In this document: piece by piece, positions 36,901-48,038 of the stretch
How the letters are laid out: each line of letters opens with the position of its first letter
Numbering within the stretch: position 1 is the stretch's first letter
DNA from: Amoebophrya sp. A120
Taxonomy: Eukaryota; Sar; Dinophyceae; Syndiniales; Amoebophryaceae
Direction of reading: 5' to 3'
NCBI GenBank assembly: GCA_905178155.1
Contig: CAJINV010000002.1
Coordinates: forward strand, 758,422-822,421
DNA length: 64,000 bases
The notes under the pieces: generated by a model
Seen by the model: only the letters and a program-made list of their open reading frames with translations
Databases searched by the model: none
What the model was told of the DNA's origin: nothing
Made by a program: the position numbers and the translations under genes

Positions 36901-39900
36901 CACTGTGACTGAATCAACAGCTCGTGATCCGAGTGCAAGCCCAAGCCCCGTGGGAAGATGATCAAATTATCTTGGTGGAAATTATCCGGATCGAAATTCT
37001 GTCTCGCAGTCCCGTATGCATCGCAAAAGTATCGTATTAGTACAAATTGCATTACAAATCTTATCAGAAAGAAAAATGAAATTTGTGATGCTAATTGAGG
37101 TAAAAGCGTAGATTTGTCATGCATATTTGCAATTGAATTAGTACGACTACGATACTTTTGCACAGGATATCCCGCCTTCCGAAACGGCTGAAATGCAACT
37201 CACACCCGTCAACGTCCTCGTCCCCCTTCTTGTCGGGGTGTGACCCAAAGTCGCAGATCTTTCCCCGGAGGAAAGTTGTCTTTGCACGCCTAACTGCGAA
37301 GATGCTTGCTGCTGCTGCTGTTGATTTGGGTTTCCAGGAGCTCCTCCTGATAGTCCCCCCGGCGGCGCACCAAGAGGAGCAGCTCCCGCGCCACTGTCCG
37401 TTATTTGGGAAAAAACCGACTCGTGGGATCCTCGTAGAAAGTTGGTGTTCGCCCGGGATCTGCCACCGTCGACCAACGTGTTCAGCGTGTTAGAGGACCC
37501 GGTAGAGCCTCCTCGGTAGTTACTCAAATTGCTCACCATGGTATTCTGTGAACTGCAAAAGTATCGCACTCGTATCAATGCATTACAAATTTCCTCAGCA
37601 TAAGAAATAATAAAATTTGTAATGCGGATTTACCTTAAAAAGAAGATTTGTGATGCATGATTGCGGTACGATACTTTTGCACAGAATATATTCCTCCTCT
37701 TGTTCGCCAACTCGCGACAGAGCATGGAAATCGCTTGATTTTGCTGTGCGAGAATTTGGTAGTAGTTCGGAACGACCAAACCGGTGGCCTTTTGCGATGC
37801 TGGTGTTTGCCCACTTGTGGCCTCTAGTACAACTCCACCGTGTGTTCCCGGTGCTGCCCCTGCTCCACCGAGACTGCGCTGCAGATTCTGTTGCGTAGTG
37901 CCGTCTTTTGCGCCGTAAACTAGACCGCCACTAGAACCCTCGAGTTGCAACTGCCCAAAAGGACCGTCTTCTCCTGCGTTGCTTGCATACATCAAGTGCT
38001 GCAGGTACGGGTAATCATAGTCGCAGGCGAAGGGGAATGGTCCTGGTTGTAAACCGGAAATGCCCGTGTGTTCGTTATGTTTGTAGTACCCGCCAACGCA
38101 GAAACAGAACCCGGCGACCCAGAGGTAAAAGAGCTGGGAAACGTTCATCAAGAGAAAGATGTACTCACAGAACTGGTTCGTTCTGGAAGAAGAGTTGTGC
38201 TTATTTCCGTGTGCAGCTAGGGCCAAAGTACTGTTGTTGCCGCTTGTTGTATTGGATGTTCTTGCAGCATCCCCGGTGTTGTTAAACACCTCGCTATTCT
38301 CTTGCAAAGTTTCAGCACTGTTCTGCCGTTTTGATTTCTTCTTCTGATTCTTGTCTAAAACGAATTTCTGTGGACTTGACCGGGCGGAGGCAAGAACTCC
38401 ATTTGTTGCAGCCCTCCGTTTTCCGGAAGAAGCCGAGCAATCCGGGCTGCTTTGCTTTTTGTTAATAACGCGGGTTGACGGCGCTCTACTGTTATTTCCA
38501 ATGGCATGATGAAGATTCAGGTGTTGGTGCTCCATCGCAGCGGCGGCTTGAGCGTGGGCAAGCGGGATGGGCATCGGGAGTGGTATCGCGGCTGTTGAGA
38601 CCACCGGAGAAGGTTGTCGCTTCGGCTTGGCGGGAGGGATAACAGTATTCTGCTGCTCCACTTCGGAGGCGCTGTACGCCATGCTATCAGAAGACGCGGG
38701 TTCCGGGTCAGCAGCCAGTCTTGTTTTACTCCTCGTCCCCATCGTCCCATAGCTATGATTTCTGCCGTTCCCACCGTTCGTTGCTGTGTGCTGCGCTGTC
38801 CCGAAGTACTTCCTCTGCATTTCCTCACACCTCTTCCTATCTTCCCCCACGTTCCAACTGTTAATCTTCGCGGAATCTTCCGTGCTGCTATTTGCTTTCG
38901 CGACTTATCCTGAGTAGAAACGTCCCCACCCCATAGTCAAGTTGTCAAATCTGCAACACAAATCCCCAAGTTTTGGCTGTCGAGCATGACAGGTTTGGGC
39001 TCGTAGTGTAATCCTGTTTAGCTAGTCCAGCCGCATGACAAATTGGGTGCCTTATCCTGATTCCAGCATGACAAACTACCAGATAGCATTTAATAGCAAA
39101 TGCCTGTCATGGGGCACCGCATGAGAAACATTTTCAGCATGCAGATTTGCATTGCAACTTTGGGGTGTTTATGTACTGGAAAAGACCAAATTTAAAGCAC
39201 AGAGAAATTACAACTTTGGGGTGGGGACGTTTTTACATAGGATACGACTTCCTCTTTCGTCATCGTCGTGGCGCCAAGATCCCGACACAAATCTGCCACC
39301 TGCTGGTCCTGGTGGTCAGACCGGGTTACTTTCATGCTGTCCTCTTTCATAGTACTGGACGCGTGGTCCGCTGTGCTGTCCTTCATGGCTCCTGCTTCAG
39401 TGGCTGTGCTAGTAGTGCCGTCTCGCAGCTGTTTAGTAAATCCAGCAGTTGATGTGTTCGACGCACCTTCCGTTTGTTCCGCTTCCCGTTCACACGCTGC
39501 TTTCGCGAAAAAGCATAACAACAATATCGCCGTTGCGTAGTGCAGAGTCAGGCTGATCACGTAGAAAATGCCCAAGTGCTGCTTGTGCTCGTCCTGAGGC
39601 CCTTGCTGGGGATCTAGATGTGCGCCACGCACTGCGATGTTCAAAGAATGCTGTTGCTGCTGCTGCTCTCGACCATCAACTGCACCTGGAAATAACCCCC
39701 GCGGCCCCGGTGGCGAAGCTATCGGCTGCAGTAAAAACGGATCAAGAGCACCAGTTTGCTCGTCCTCTCTTCCGTCCTGATCTTGAATCGATTGCAAAAA
39801 TGAGTGCGTCCTGGTCACGTGCTGCCCGCCCTGCGCGATCGTTGTTGTTCCGCTTTGCAGCATATTCATATTGCTTGTCCCCGTGCTGTCGCCAAACATG

Positions 39901-40907
39901 GTTCCGGGTTCACTTACCTCCGACATTCTCGTATCTTTTGACAAACTCCGGTCCGGCATGCGCGGCTGCTGGTGGTCTTGTGGCTCTTCAGTTTCCTCTT
40001 GTCGCTGGTGTTGTTGGGGTTGGGTCTCCTCTGGTGGTGCTGCGAGTGGTCCATGCCTATCTGCGGTACTACCAGCACCGGAAGCTCCTCCTGCATTCTG
40101 GAGGGCTTGCAACTCTTCGCTCGCTCTCCTGGTTCCATCTCCTTCTGTAGGACCACGCGCCTCACGCCCTTCCTGCTCATCTGCTTGCGCCGCCGCTTGA
40201 TTATTCTCATCTCCATTCACATCCCCCGTCGCGCTCCCGGTTTCCATCTCCACCGACCGTGCCGGGCTCGATTCGTGCGAGTGGTCAAAAAACCCAGGCT
40301 ATGCATTGCAAAAGTATCGTCCTCATATAAATGCATTACAAATCTCCTCAGCATGAGAAATAAAATTTGTAATGCGGTTCTACCTTAAAGAAAAGACTTG
40401 TAATGCATGACTGCAATTTTCATACGAATACGATATATTTGCGCAGGATACAGGCTCCGGTGCATCATGCTGCAGCTGCTCCCCAGCCGGGGAGATCGGC
40501 AGGCTCCCGGCTGGCGCGAGAATCAGTCGCTGCTGCAGGAGCTCTTGGTCTTGTTGAAGCAGTGATTGTTTATTTTTCAATCCCGGGAAAGGAAACTCGG
40601 AGGACGACACGGCCGCCCACAGAACCGCTTTTAGGAGAAAAAGCGTCAACAGTTGGAAGAGTAAAGATGAGACCGCGAGAGAGCGGGTGGAGCGCGGTTT
40701 TGCTGCACGATCGGGATGAAGATAAGTGGCCGCAATGGTTTTATTCCTCGCAGCTGCACCGGGGCAGTGTTCCTCTTGCAGCCCGTTGCTCTCTGCAGCA
40801 GTAGAACTACCGCCTCCCGCAACGTGCAAATCACCAGGGACTGAGACAACAGATTGCAAAACGACCGTCGGCTCTTTGGAATTGGAACCAAACGAAGACG
40901 CCGTCAT
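30903..40907 (-). CDS. giant low-complexity membrane protein (2806 aa), unknown function
   Basis: Eight exons: 40907-40451, 40299-39245, 38905-37689, 37546-37170, 37014-34162, 33897-32278, 32002-31944 and 31678-30903. They join through seven introners and total 8421 nt with the retained bases, divisible by three. I recognise no catalytic domain. Four hydrophobic segments look membrane-spanning: LAVSSLLFQLLTLFLLKAVL (exon 1), FYVISLTLHYATAILLLCFF (exon 2), FLLMNVSQLFYLWVAGFCFC (exon 3) and WYIFLLWPSYILITILSLPC (exon 5). The long linkers are rich in Gln, Asn, Ser and Gly, with poly-Gln runs and an Arg/Glu-rich, probably coiled-coil stretch in exon 6. The start is the only ATG upstream of the first hydrophobic segment. 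It could be a surface or parasitophorous-membrane protein, but that is speculation. The last exons are duplicated at 20996-22188 by the assembly. Confidence 0.75.
31679..31943. mobile_element. introner element, family B (265 bp)
   Basis: B-type ends, one diverged to GGTA. Perfect TSD gagac/gagac. Phase-0 last intron of the giant gene. Confidence 0.88.
32003..32277. mobile_element. introner element, family G (275 bp)
   Basis: Long inverted ends beginning TATGGAAGCGTCAGGTTTGA, perfect TSD gggtc/gggtc. Phase-0 intron. A second family G copy lies at 62544-62853. Confidence 0.9.
33898..34161. mobile_element. introner element, family B (264 bp)
   Basis: B-type inverted ends, perfect TSD tgttc/tgttc. 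Phase-2 intron of the giant gene. Confidence 0.9.
37015..37169. mobile_element. introner element, family A (155 bp)
   Basis: A-type inverted ends, perfect TSD tcccg/tcccg. Phase-1 intron of the giant gene. Confidence 0.9.
37547..37688. mobile_element. introner element, family A (142 bp)
   Basis: A-type ends with terminal substitutions (TGTG... and GAATA). Perfect TSD tattc/tattc. Phase-1 intron of the giant gene. Confidence 0.88.
38906..39244. mobile_element. introner element, family C (339 bp)
   Basis: C-type inverted ends, perfect TSD cgact/cgact. Phase-1 intron of the giant gene. The interior has many copies of the ATGACAAA motif. Confidence 0.9.
40300..40450. mobile_element. introner element, family A (151 bp)
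   Basis: A-type inverted ends, perfect TSD caggc/caggc. First intron of the giant gene. Borders shifted by one base in the 5' direction would keep a TAG in frame, which constrains the excision rule. Confidence 0.9.
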
Positions 40908-41512
40908 GGTGGTTCTTGCGCCGGTTTTTACTTCTACAAACGCTTTTTTGCTGTACTCTCATCAGAATCTTCTTCGCGTTGATGATCCCCACACTGGAGG
41001 CACGCTGCTGTGATCAAGAAAAAGCATATTACTGAAACCTTGTTCCGAAACAGATCTTGATCCGGTACGATTTGTAGCAAACAAGTCTGCTAAGAGAATA
41101 GACCTCACAAAGACCAAAGACAAAAGCGAACCGCAGTTCCTGGTATAACTACAACGCAATAACAGAAGATCAGGATCAGCTTTCTCGTAAGTATACGAAA
41201 AACACAAACACAAACTACAGTGGATCTTACTTTCACGTGGCGTTCACGAGCGGAAACGCAACGCGCTGCACTCTAGTCCCTGGAGCATTGTGGTGACAGG
41301 GGCTACTAGGTCTTCCGATTTTTTGTAAAAACAAAAATGTAAAAGCTTTTCATCTTACGGGTTTCTTCTCTCTCTTTCTTCATGGAGATCTTTTATCTGT
41401 GAATCATATACTTTTGTTCTGAGTTCAGTTTTGATTTTTGATTTCCACTGCCACGCGAGGTGGAATTCAACTCTATCATTTTACTCGTAGCCGTAGCGCC
41501 AGAAGAACGACT
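40908..41512. other. intergenic region
   Basis: About 600 bp upstream of the giant gene and downstream of the predicted mitochondrial membrane gene. No supported ORF, RNA or introner. Confidence 0.5.
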
Positions 41513-42621
41513 TTATGGCGAATCATTGTGCAACCCCTCGTACCAGCTGAAGGACCTCCAGCCGAGAAAGAGCTTCTGTTCTGGGATTTTGTTCGGACTC
41601 ACTGGTGCTGGGTTCATCGGCCCCTCGGTCATCCACTCCGTTGGCGTGTACGGACGCATTTTACCTGGGATAGAGAATAATTTGTCATGCGAAACACACA
41701 GGCCATTTCCATTTTGTCATACATGCGAAACACACTTGTCACAAGCGAAACCAATCTGCCATGCATGATTTGCGCATAATAAAACACTCGTCTCTATACC
41801 TTTGCTCGACTCGGGCAGCTTGTCCACCGCTCTATCTCCACCCAAATCGAAGTCGTTGTAGGCAAAACCAGTATCCACGCGATCGTAGTGCCCTTCCATG
41901 CGCTGCTTCAAAGTCAACAAACCCTTCGAACGGTAGAAGGGGAGGAGATCGACGGAGGCACTGTTTTGGTTTTCTTTGATGAGAAGTCTTGTCATGCAGA
42001 AGCAGATCCTGGTCTAAAGACACAAAGAGTCTCTTCATGCACAACCAGTAATACAAGAAAATCGAAAAAAGATTGTATCAATACGCCCATGGGATAAACA
42101 CGATCAGAAAGCCCGCGGTCAACACCCCTTGTGCCACCATCCGTGGCACCGGCGGTATCATGGGCACCTCGGCGTAGCTCTTGCTTACCCAAGCACAATA
42201 TGCATTGCAAAATCATGTGGTCGCACCAGTCGTGCTTCGTGTATCACAAATTTATTTCCCACAACGTTAGAAAGTGGGATTTGCAATTCTGATTTTACCT
42301 AGGAGTAGAGAGATGTGTCATGCACGATTGCGACTGCAAGAACTTACTATAGTGCGATTATGCTTTTGCAATGCATACCCAAAATTTGTACCAGGGGCCG
42401 TCCCAGTAGTCCCACATGTGTCCGTGTTTTGGCTTGGAGCAGCGGAAAAGACCGCCACTCGAGGGTGTTGCGCGGGGCAGGTGCTGTAGTGCAACTGGTC
42501 GTGTAGCAGATGAAGCAGTAGCGAGTTGATGTCCTATTGCTGTTCGCCCCAACAGCATCTTCGGGGCAGGTGCTTTTCCTGCTGCGCTCACCAGCGCGGG
42601 ACGGGTGAAGTGGGTCAGCAT
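41513..42621 (-). CDS. predicted mitochondrial membrane protein, unknown family
   Basis: The start is the ATG at 42621, giving MLTHFTRPALVSAAGKAPAP and an Arg/Ala/Ser-rich presequence of about 45 residues. Exon 1 ends HMWDYWDGPWYKFW; after a family A introner (42199-42377) exon 2 reads SKSYAEVPMIPPVPRM and then a single hydrophobic segment (VAQGVLTAGFLIVFIPWA). A roughly 100-nt intron near 41985-42083 has unresolved borders. Exon 3 holds DLLPFYRSKGLLTLKQRMEG; a 130-bp intron (41669-41798) joins it in phase 2 to the last exon, MRPYTPTEWMTEGPM to LHNDSP and a stop at 41513. The shape (presequence, one membrane span, acidic and aromatic tail) suits a lineage-specific subunit of an inner-membrane complex, but I cannot name it. 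Confidence 0.6.
41669..41798. mobile_element. probable small introner, unassigned family (130 bp)
   Basis: Short inverted ends (TATAGAGA and its complement); weak TSD cctgg/ccttt. Phase 2 on both sides. The interior has the ATTTGTCATGC motif. Not counted among the 48 well-defined elements. Confidence 0.5.
42199..42377. mobile_element. introner element, family A (179 bp)
   Basis: A-type inverted ends, TSD cacaa/cccaa (4 of 5). Phase-1 intron of the predicted mitochondrial membrane protein gene. Confidence 0.85.
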
Positions 42622-43269
42622 TTTGTTTCGTTTCGAGACTGTTTGTACGTCTCTTACACGGGGCGACAGCCCGCTTTTTACATCGTACGGTGCGGACAAG
42701 AAGTTGCCCTTGGGTAAAACAACTACTTATATGTATCATGACAAGGCGAAAGTGATGTTGCAAATACAGTAAGTGCAGGTCTTCTAATAGCTACTTGACA
42801 ACTCAACCTCCTCAATTATCTGCGCTCCGTCGGAAAAAAAAAATCCGTTGCTCTTGTTGCTGTGCAAACTGTTATTATAATTGAATTGAACAGCGCTCCA
42901 CAACAACTCACATGCGGCTCTCATCTCTCGTTCCTGGTCCCTTGGCTCTATTACTCCTACGGTTCTGGGCAGGGCTGGAAACTATGACACATAGATGAAT
43001 CAGGATGCAAATTTAAAAGCACAAGCAGATCAGGGGACGGCTCCCTGCAAAAGAAGAACATGCGGCGAAACTATAGGTATTTCGAATCCAGATGAATTCG
43101 CAATCGCAGGCCGATTTTGCATAAGTAAAAATGTATAATATTAGGGTAGTTGAAAAATTATAAGAACATCCCGGAAAGGATGAGGCCTCCCCGACGTCCG
43201 CAGAAGGTAGAAGATCAGTGTTATCTAGTTTTACTAGAAGATCAGTTTTCTCTCGTTTGTTGCGAGAAT
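42622..43269. other. intergenic region
   Basis: About 650 bp between two minus-strand genes. No supported feature. Confidence 0.5.
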
Positions 43270-46200
43270 TCACATCCCAGCTTTGTTCCTCTCGTCCGCC
43301 ACTTCGATCTGCTTGATCAGCGCATCCAGCCTTCTATGCAGTGCAAAAACATCGTACTAACCGCGTTTATGCATTACAAATCTTTTTGCTAAGGCGAATC
43401 CGCATTACACATTTTCTTTAATCATAATTTTTGATGCTAAGTCAATTTGTTGTAATGCAATTTGTACTAGTACGGTCATACTTTTGCACTGCATACTTTC
43501 CAAATGCGACGTGCAGGGGTTTCCGTCGCTTGTCCACAATATATCCTGCATTTTCGTACAACTTAGTACCGGTACCGTCTTCTCTATCCCACGAAAAAAC
43601 TGTTTCACTGTGAAGATCTTGCAAGATCTGCATCACGAGTTTGTTACACATGACACAGAGAATTTGCCATGCGCGCATAATTTCCCATAGTGGAAACACG
43701 CTTATTAAAACTCCAATGCTCTAGGCAGGTGTAGCAAGACAAATCGTTCTGCGCTCCATTCTCTGCATCACAAGTTCACGGTGAAAAAGTTTTTTCTTGC
43801 GATATTCCCCAGTTGCGGCAATTCGATTGTACAGGGCGCCTCCTTCCGTAAAGGCGCCGAGGTCACATTCGTTCTTCGTGAATCTGCCGGACTGCTTTCC
43901 GGCGTCGGTGATGACAAAACCGTTGACCTATCCTGTGCAAAAGTACAACTATCGCACTCGTAGCAATTTTTATCGCAGTTATGCATTACATTTTTTTACA
44001 AGTTTGTTTCTCAAATTGAATCCGCATATACAAATTTCATTATTCATGCTGAGGAAATTTGACATGCGCTTAATACTAGTACGATGCTTTTCCTTTTGCA
44101 TTGCATACGATCTCTTTCTTCGCGTCCGCCACGAACCGCTGCTCGGGCCCGAATCTGGATCGGTACTTTTCTGCCACCTGCTTTCTCTCCTCCGCAGTGG
44201 AGTAGAACACGCCGATCGCAAACAGCTGCGGCAAGAGGGAAAATTCGCACCAGGGGTTTTTGGATAAACAAATCGATTCTTCTTCATAATCGAACTGGGT
44301 GACGCTTCTAGCCGATTCTTCGAACGCCTGCAGGCAAAAGTGGAAGTTGCAATTTACCGACGCCTATCAAGTGAAAAAATGTCTGGGTCTGAAAGATTGC
44401 GAGACTTGTCATGCAGATTTTCCATGATCAGCGTCGTCTGGAATGCAGGACCTAGCATGACAGATTCTGTGACAGCCCTATCATGCCTACCCTGCATGAG
44501 AAACTCCCTTTCGCCCTGGTCAAAAGTGGACGGCTTTACTTTTGGTACTCATGCAACACAGATTTTTGCATGGTTCGGATTTAGCATGACAAGTTCCAAC
44601 CTTCCAGACCCAGACATTTTTGCATTTGATACCGCCCCAAGCGCCCTCGCTTCGAAATCACTCACGCTTTTTTCCCAGTCGTTACTCTATCGACATTGCA
44701 AACGTACTATATTATGCATCGTAGTTTAGTTGTAGTAGTAGAAATTGCATATACAACTTTTTCCAAGAGCGATGTTGAAAATGGAGTTTGTAATGCTGAT
44801 TTTTCTGTAGGAATGGCATTTATCATGCATGATCGCAACCACTACGAGCACGCTTGTACTTTTGCATCGCATATATATTTGCGAAGATTTCGCTGATCCT
44901 CGGCGTTCATCCTGGTTTCGAAGAGCTGCTTGATTTTTTGATTCGTGTTTCCTTTGTTCCCGTATGCAATGCAAAAGCGTCGTACTTATAAAAATCTACT
45001 ATGCAATGCAAAAGCTACTACTATAAATTGCATAACAGATTAGCTCAGCATTACAAATTTAAATTTGTAATGCCGATTCACCTTGAAAAAGAGATTTGTG
45101 ATGCATAAACGTCGCAATTAGTACGAGTATTTATACTTTAGAGCTTGGACATCGATCAGAATTCACAATGGTTATTTTACGGAGATTTTACATCGTCAAC
45201 CATCAGCGCCTCCCTTTCCAACCATCCTGCTCATGCCTTGACTAGTGACCGCGACAAGCTACCTGCGTTGCTAATCTTTTGGGGCCTGCACGCGCAAACT
45301 AGACAGGAAATCACGCACACCATCGGACTAGAGTTGAAAACGCCCCATATTGTCGGTTTTTCTGTCGCGCGCTACCATCGCGATTACGCTGTTACAGAAG
45401 GGCGAAAATGGGACTGACTGCGCGTTTGGTTATTTTACGGGTTATTTTACAAGACTGCGGCTGGTTATTTTACGAACGAACACCCGCACAAAAATCTAAT
45501 CACGGCGGCACAGTCCACATTTTCATAAAATAACCGGCGCGCAAAAAAGCAGCTTTTCATAAAATAACCAAGCAAATTTTCCGCAAAAATCTATGAAGCC
45601 AGAAAGTCAATTCGTCGCGTCCGTTGTGGCCGAATGCAGAGACTCTCGTCTCTGCCTTCGGACACAAGAAGGACCCACACTGCTAGCAGGGGAAGACGCA
45701 ACTAAGAAGAGGCCACCAGAAGGGGTCACAAGAAGGACCCACATTGCAATCAAAATTCTGAGCCCGAAAGCTGGTTCGTATTTTTTCCCCCCAACGCCGG
45801 CGAAATTCTAGCAACAGTGTAAAATCTCCGCAAAATAACCTGCCTAATTTCTAACGGCCATCCAAGCTGTAATTTATACTTCTGCACAGGATATCCCGTA
45901 GTCCCATAAGCAGGTGGCATGATAGTACTTGCGGAACCTTTCCAACTCGTAAGCCGCCGAAAAATATCAAGTGCAAAAGTATCGTACTAGTAGTAATTCT
46001 TGCAATACAAATTCAGCATTACAAATGGAATTTGTCATGCTGATTTGCCTTGGGAAAGCAAAAGAGATTTGTAGTGCATGACTGCGAGGACTACAAAAGA
46101 GTATAATACTTTTGCACAGGATAAAAAAACGTACTCACCTCCTCGGGTGTACAGCGAGTGCACTTTTCCTTTGTCATCTGTGCAAAGCACATTAAGTGGG

Positions 46201-48038
46201 GGGCTGAATTCGGGGGGCAGAGTTACCCACTCCTCCCGAAAATAGAATGGCCGTATCACAACCATCCAATTTTTCTTGCAGAGTGCCTCTTGCTATGCAT
46301 ATTGCAAAACTACTAATATCGAATTCTAGTTGTACCAACTAGTAAAAATTGCTATTGCATGACAATCGATTTTGTCAAGAAGATAAAATGCAGACTCGGG
46401 TTGTATTCAAGACCTAGATCGATGATGCATGACAGCGATTTTTGCGATTGGTACAACGAGTTGTACAACCACGATATTACTTTTGCAATCCATACTTCCA
46501 GAAGCAGAACCTCGTCGTGCGCTGCTTGTTCCGCTCCACCACCTACAGCAGCGACTTCGGTAGCTGCAGTCCTTGCATTCCTGGTCCCGTCCCCTTGTCC
46601 GCCCGCACCCGTCCGGTCTGCAGCTGACGTACTAGGTACAGCTTCTTTACGCTTTTTTTCACCTCCATCCCTGCGTGACGAGAACCTTCTGCTGCGAGAG
46701 GTGGATCGTTTCCGCTTGTTATTATTTGTCCTCCGTTTATTTGAGGAACTGGCAGAAGTCCTCTCACGACCAGTGCGCCGGCCTACGTCCTGCGTGGTCC
46801 TCGCCTCCTGTAGTAGAGGTCGCTCCTTATGCATTGCAAAATTATCGCACTCGTAGAAATGCATGACAGATTCCCTCAGCATGAGAAAGAAAATTTGTAG
46901 TGCCGATTTACCTTAAGAAAAAAAATTGCAATGCAAGACTTGCATTTGGACGAGTACGATACTTTTGCATTTGATATTCCTCGTCGTGCTGCAATTTTGC
47001 GTACACCACGCAATACTCATCTCCCGATTCCTATCACAAGAAAAAAGTGTTACAGTTACACATTGTGATGCAAGACCGGCAACAGAGACAACCTTCGTCA
47101 TGCAGGAAATGCTTGGGAGCCTCGTTTCCTTCCTGTTGTGTTTTCCCTTATGATCTCCGCATTACAAGTTTTCTCTGCCACACAGAGAAAATTTGCGATG
47201 CAGAAACTCCAACAAATGTGTAACTGTAATACTTTTTTCTCGTGATAATTCCGCATCGACTATCAAGACGCAGGCGTCGTGAAAAATTTTCAGCAGCTGC
47301 GCCGACCAAGGGAAGTCCTGACGTGGTCGTGGAAACTTGTTTGCGCCCTGGTTGTTCCTCGCCAAAGGCCCCCGCAGCTGGTGCCCAAAGATTATCAAAT
47401 GCAAAAGTGTCTGGGTCTGGAAGGTTCTGAGACTTGTCATGCATGTTTTGCATGACCACCCAGGATTGTTTGTGATGCATGCCCTACAATCACAGATTTT
47501 TAGACCCCTTCCTGATGCCTACTCCGCATGACAAACGCCGTCCCCGCGTAGCACAAACTGAACTCCTCTTGCTGGTCATGCAATACAGATTTTTTTAGAG
47601 CCCGAAGTTAGCATCACAAGTTCCAACCTTCCAGACCCAGACACTTTTGCATTCGATAAAGATTTCGGGAAGCCGTTTCGTGCCGCCACCGCCGGGGAAA
47701 AACGGGATACTGTCACGCAATTGAAGCTATGAACTGCAAATAAAGCATCCTAATGCTAATCGCACTAGGATAAATCGCATTACAAATTTTCTTGGCATGA
47801 GAAATGAAATTTGTAATGCGGATTTGACATGAGAAAGAATTTTGTAATGCATGACTGCGATTAAGTAGTACGAGTGCGATAGTTCTGCAGGGCATAGAAG
47901 GATCAAAGTGTCTTTCACAACATCCGGAGCGCCGACCGGTACGTGGAAAACCATGTTGTCGGAGACGCCGTAGGAAATACGCAGCTGCATTGTGGAGTAG
48001 GTGTAGGTGTTCGTCCTGTTTTGCTGCGTTTCAGCCAT
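43270..48038 (-). CDS. introner-rich paralogue of the gene at 49067-51049 (558 aa)
   Basis: Thirteen exons separated by twelve introners; exons plus retained bases give 1677 nt. ATG at 48038. The family is not recognised, but the protein aligns along its length with the intronless neighbour. Shared blocks: LRISYGVSDNMVFHVPVGAP/LRISYGFSDDLQFQLPIASP; IPFFPGG/VPFFPGG; FHDACVLIVDAE/FHETCVFLVDSE; NWMVVIRPFYFREEW/NWMVCIRPFYFREKW; LFAIGVFYSTAEERK/LFAIGLFFSTENERK; and the C-terminus AFGKRRLDALIKQIE/SFGKLHALIKQIG. At two junctions this copy has exactly two extra residues (LIL-QL-QLRD against LIL-LLRE; FGK-RR-LDAL against FGK-LHAL), as the excision rule predicts. The linker at about 140-220 is basic and Ser/Thr-rich. 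Confidence 0.8.
43335..43495. mobile_element. introner element, family A (161 bp)
   Basis: TSD ccttc/ctttc (4 of 5). Last intron of the introner-rich paralogue. The two residues left in the protein (RR) are absent from the intronless paralogue. Confidence 0.88.
43585..43804. mobile_element. introner element, family D (220 bp)
   Basis: D-type inverted ends, TSD ttctc/ttccc (4 of 5). Unlike the other two D copies, this junction needs the usual terminal-A retention; T retention would give TGA. Confidence 0.85.
43929..44107. mobile_element. introner element, family A (179 bp)
   Basis: A-type ends, weak TSD tgacc/cgatc (3 of 5). Phase 1. Confidence 0.8.
44365..44631. mobile_element. introner element, family B (267 bp)
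   Basis: B-type inverted ends, TSD acgcc/ccgcc (4 of 5). Phase 1. Confidence 0.85.
44688..44873. mobile_element. introner element, family A, diverged (186 bp)
   Basis: Ends tatcgacattgc and ...gcatcgcata; no clear TSD. Reading frames are consistent (phase 1). Probably an older insertion. Confidence 0.7.
44963..45893. mobile_element. large composite introner, family A ends (931 bp)
   Basis: A-type outer ends and a perfect TSD tcccg/tcccg. The left A end is repeated in tandem (from 44999). About 700 bp of other sequence follows, with the motif ggttattttac in direct copies (45169, 45428, 45439, 45462) and inverted copies (about 45525, 45560, 45832). The interior is edged by a second inverted pair containing agcttgga. 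The host gene reads through in frame (phase 1). Confidence 0.8.
45965..46123. mobile_element. introner element, family A (159 bp)
   Basis: A-type inverted ends, TSD aaaaa/aaaaa (perfect but low complexity). Phase 1. Confidence 0.85.
46294..46494. mobile_element. introner element, family A variant (201 bp)
   Basis: A-like ends, TSD cttgc/cttcc (4 of 5). Phase 1, directly upstream of the NWMVVIRPFYF block. Confidence 0.8.
46828..46976. mobile_element. introner element, family A (149 bp)
   Basis: One A end and one end with the B-like TATCAAATGC start; TSD ctcct/ttcct (4 of 5). Phase 0. Confidence 0.85.
47032..47247. mobile_element. introner element, family D (216 bp)
   Basis: D-type inverted ends, perfect TSD attcc/attcc. 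Terminal-A retention would create TAG; initial-T retention gives TTG and agrees with the paralogue alignment (VDAELESGDEY against VDSETGEHY). Confidence 0.85.
47393..47658. mobile_element. introner element, family B (266 bp)
   Basis: B-type inverted ends, perfect TSD aagat/aagat. Phase 2. Confidence 0.9.
47728..47896. mobile_element. introner element, family A (169 bp)
   Basis: A-type ends, TSD gaagc/gaagg (4 of 5). First intron of the paralogue. The two residues left (QL) are missing from the intronless gene. Confidence 0.88.
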
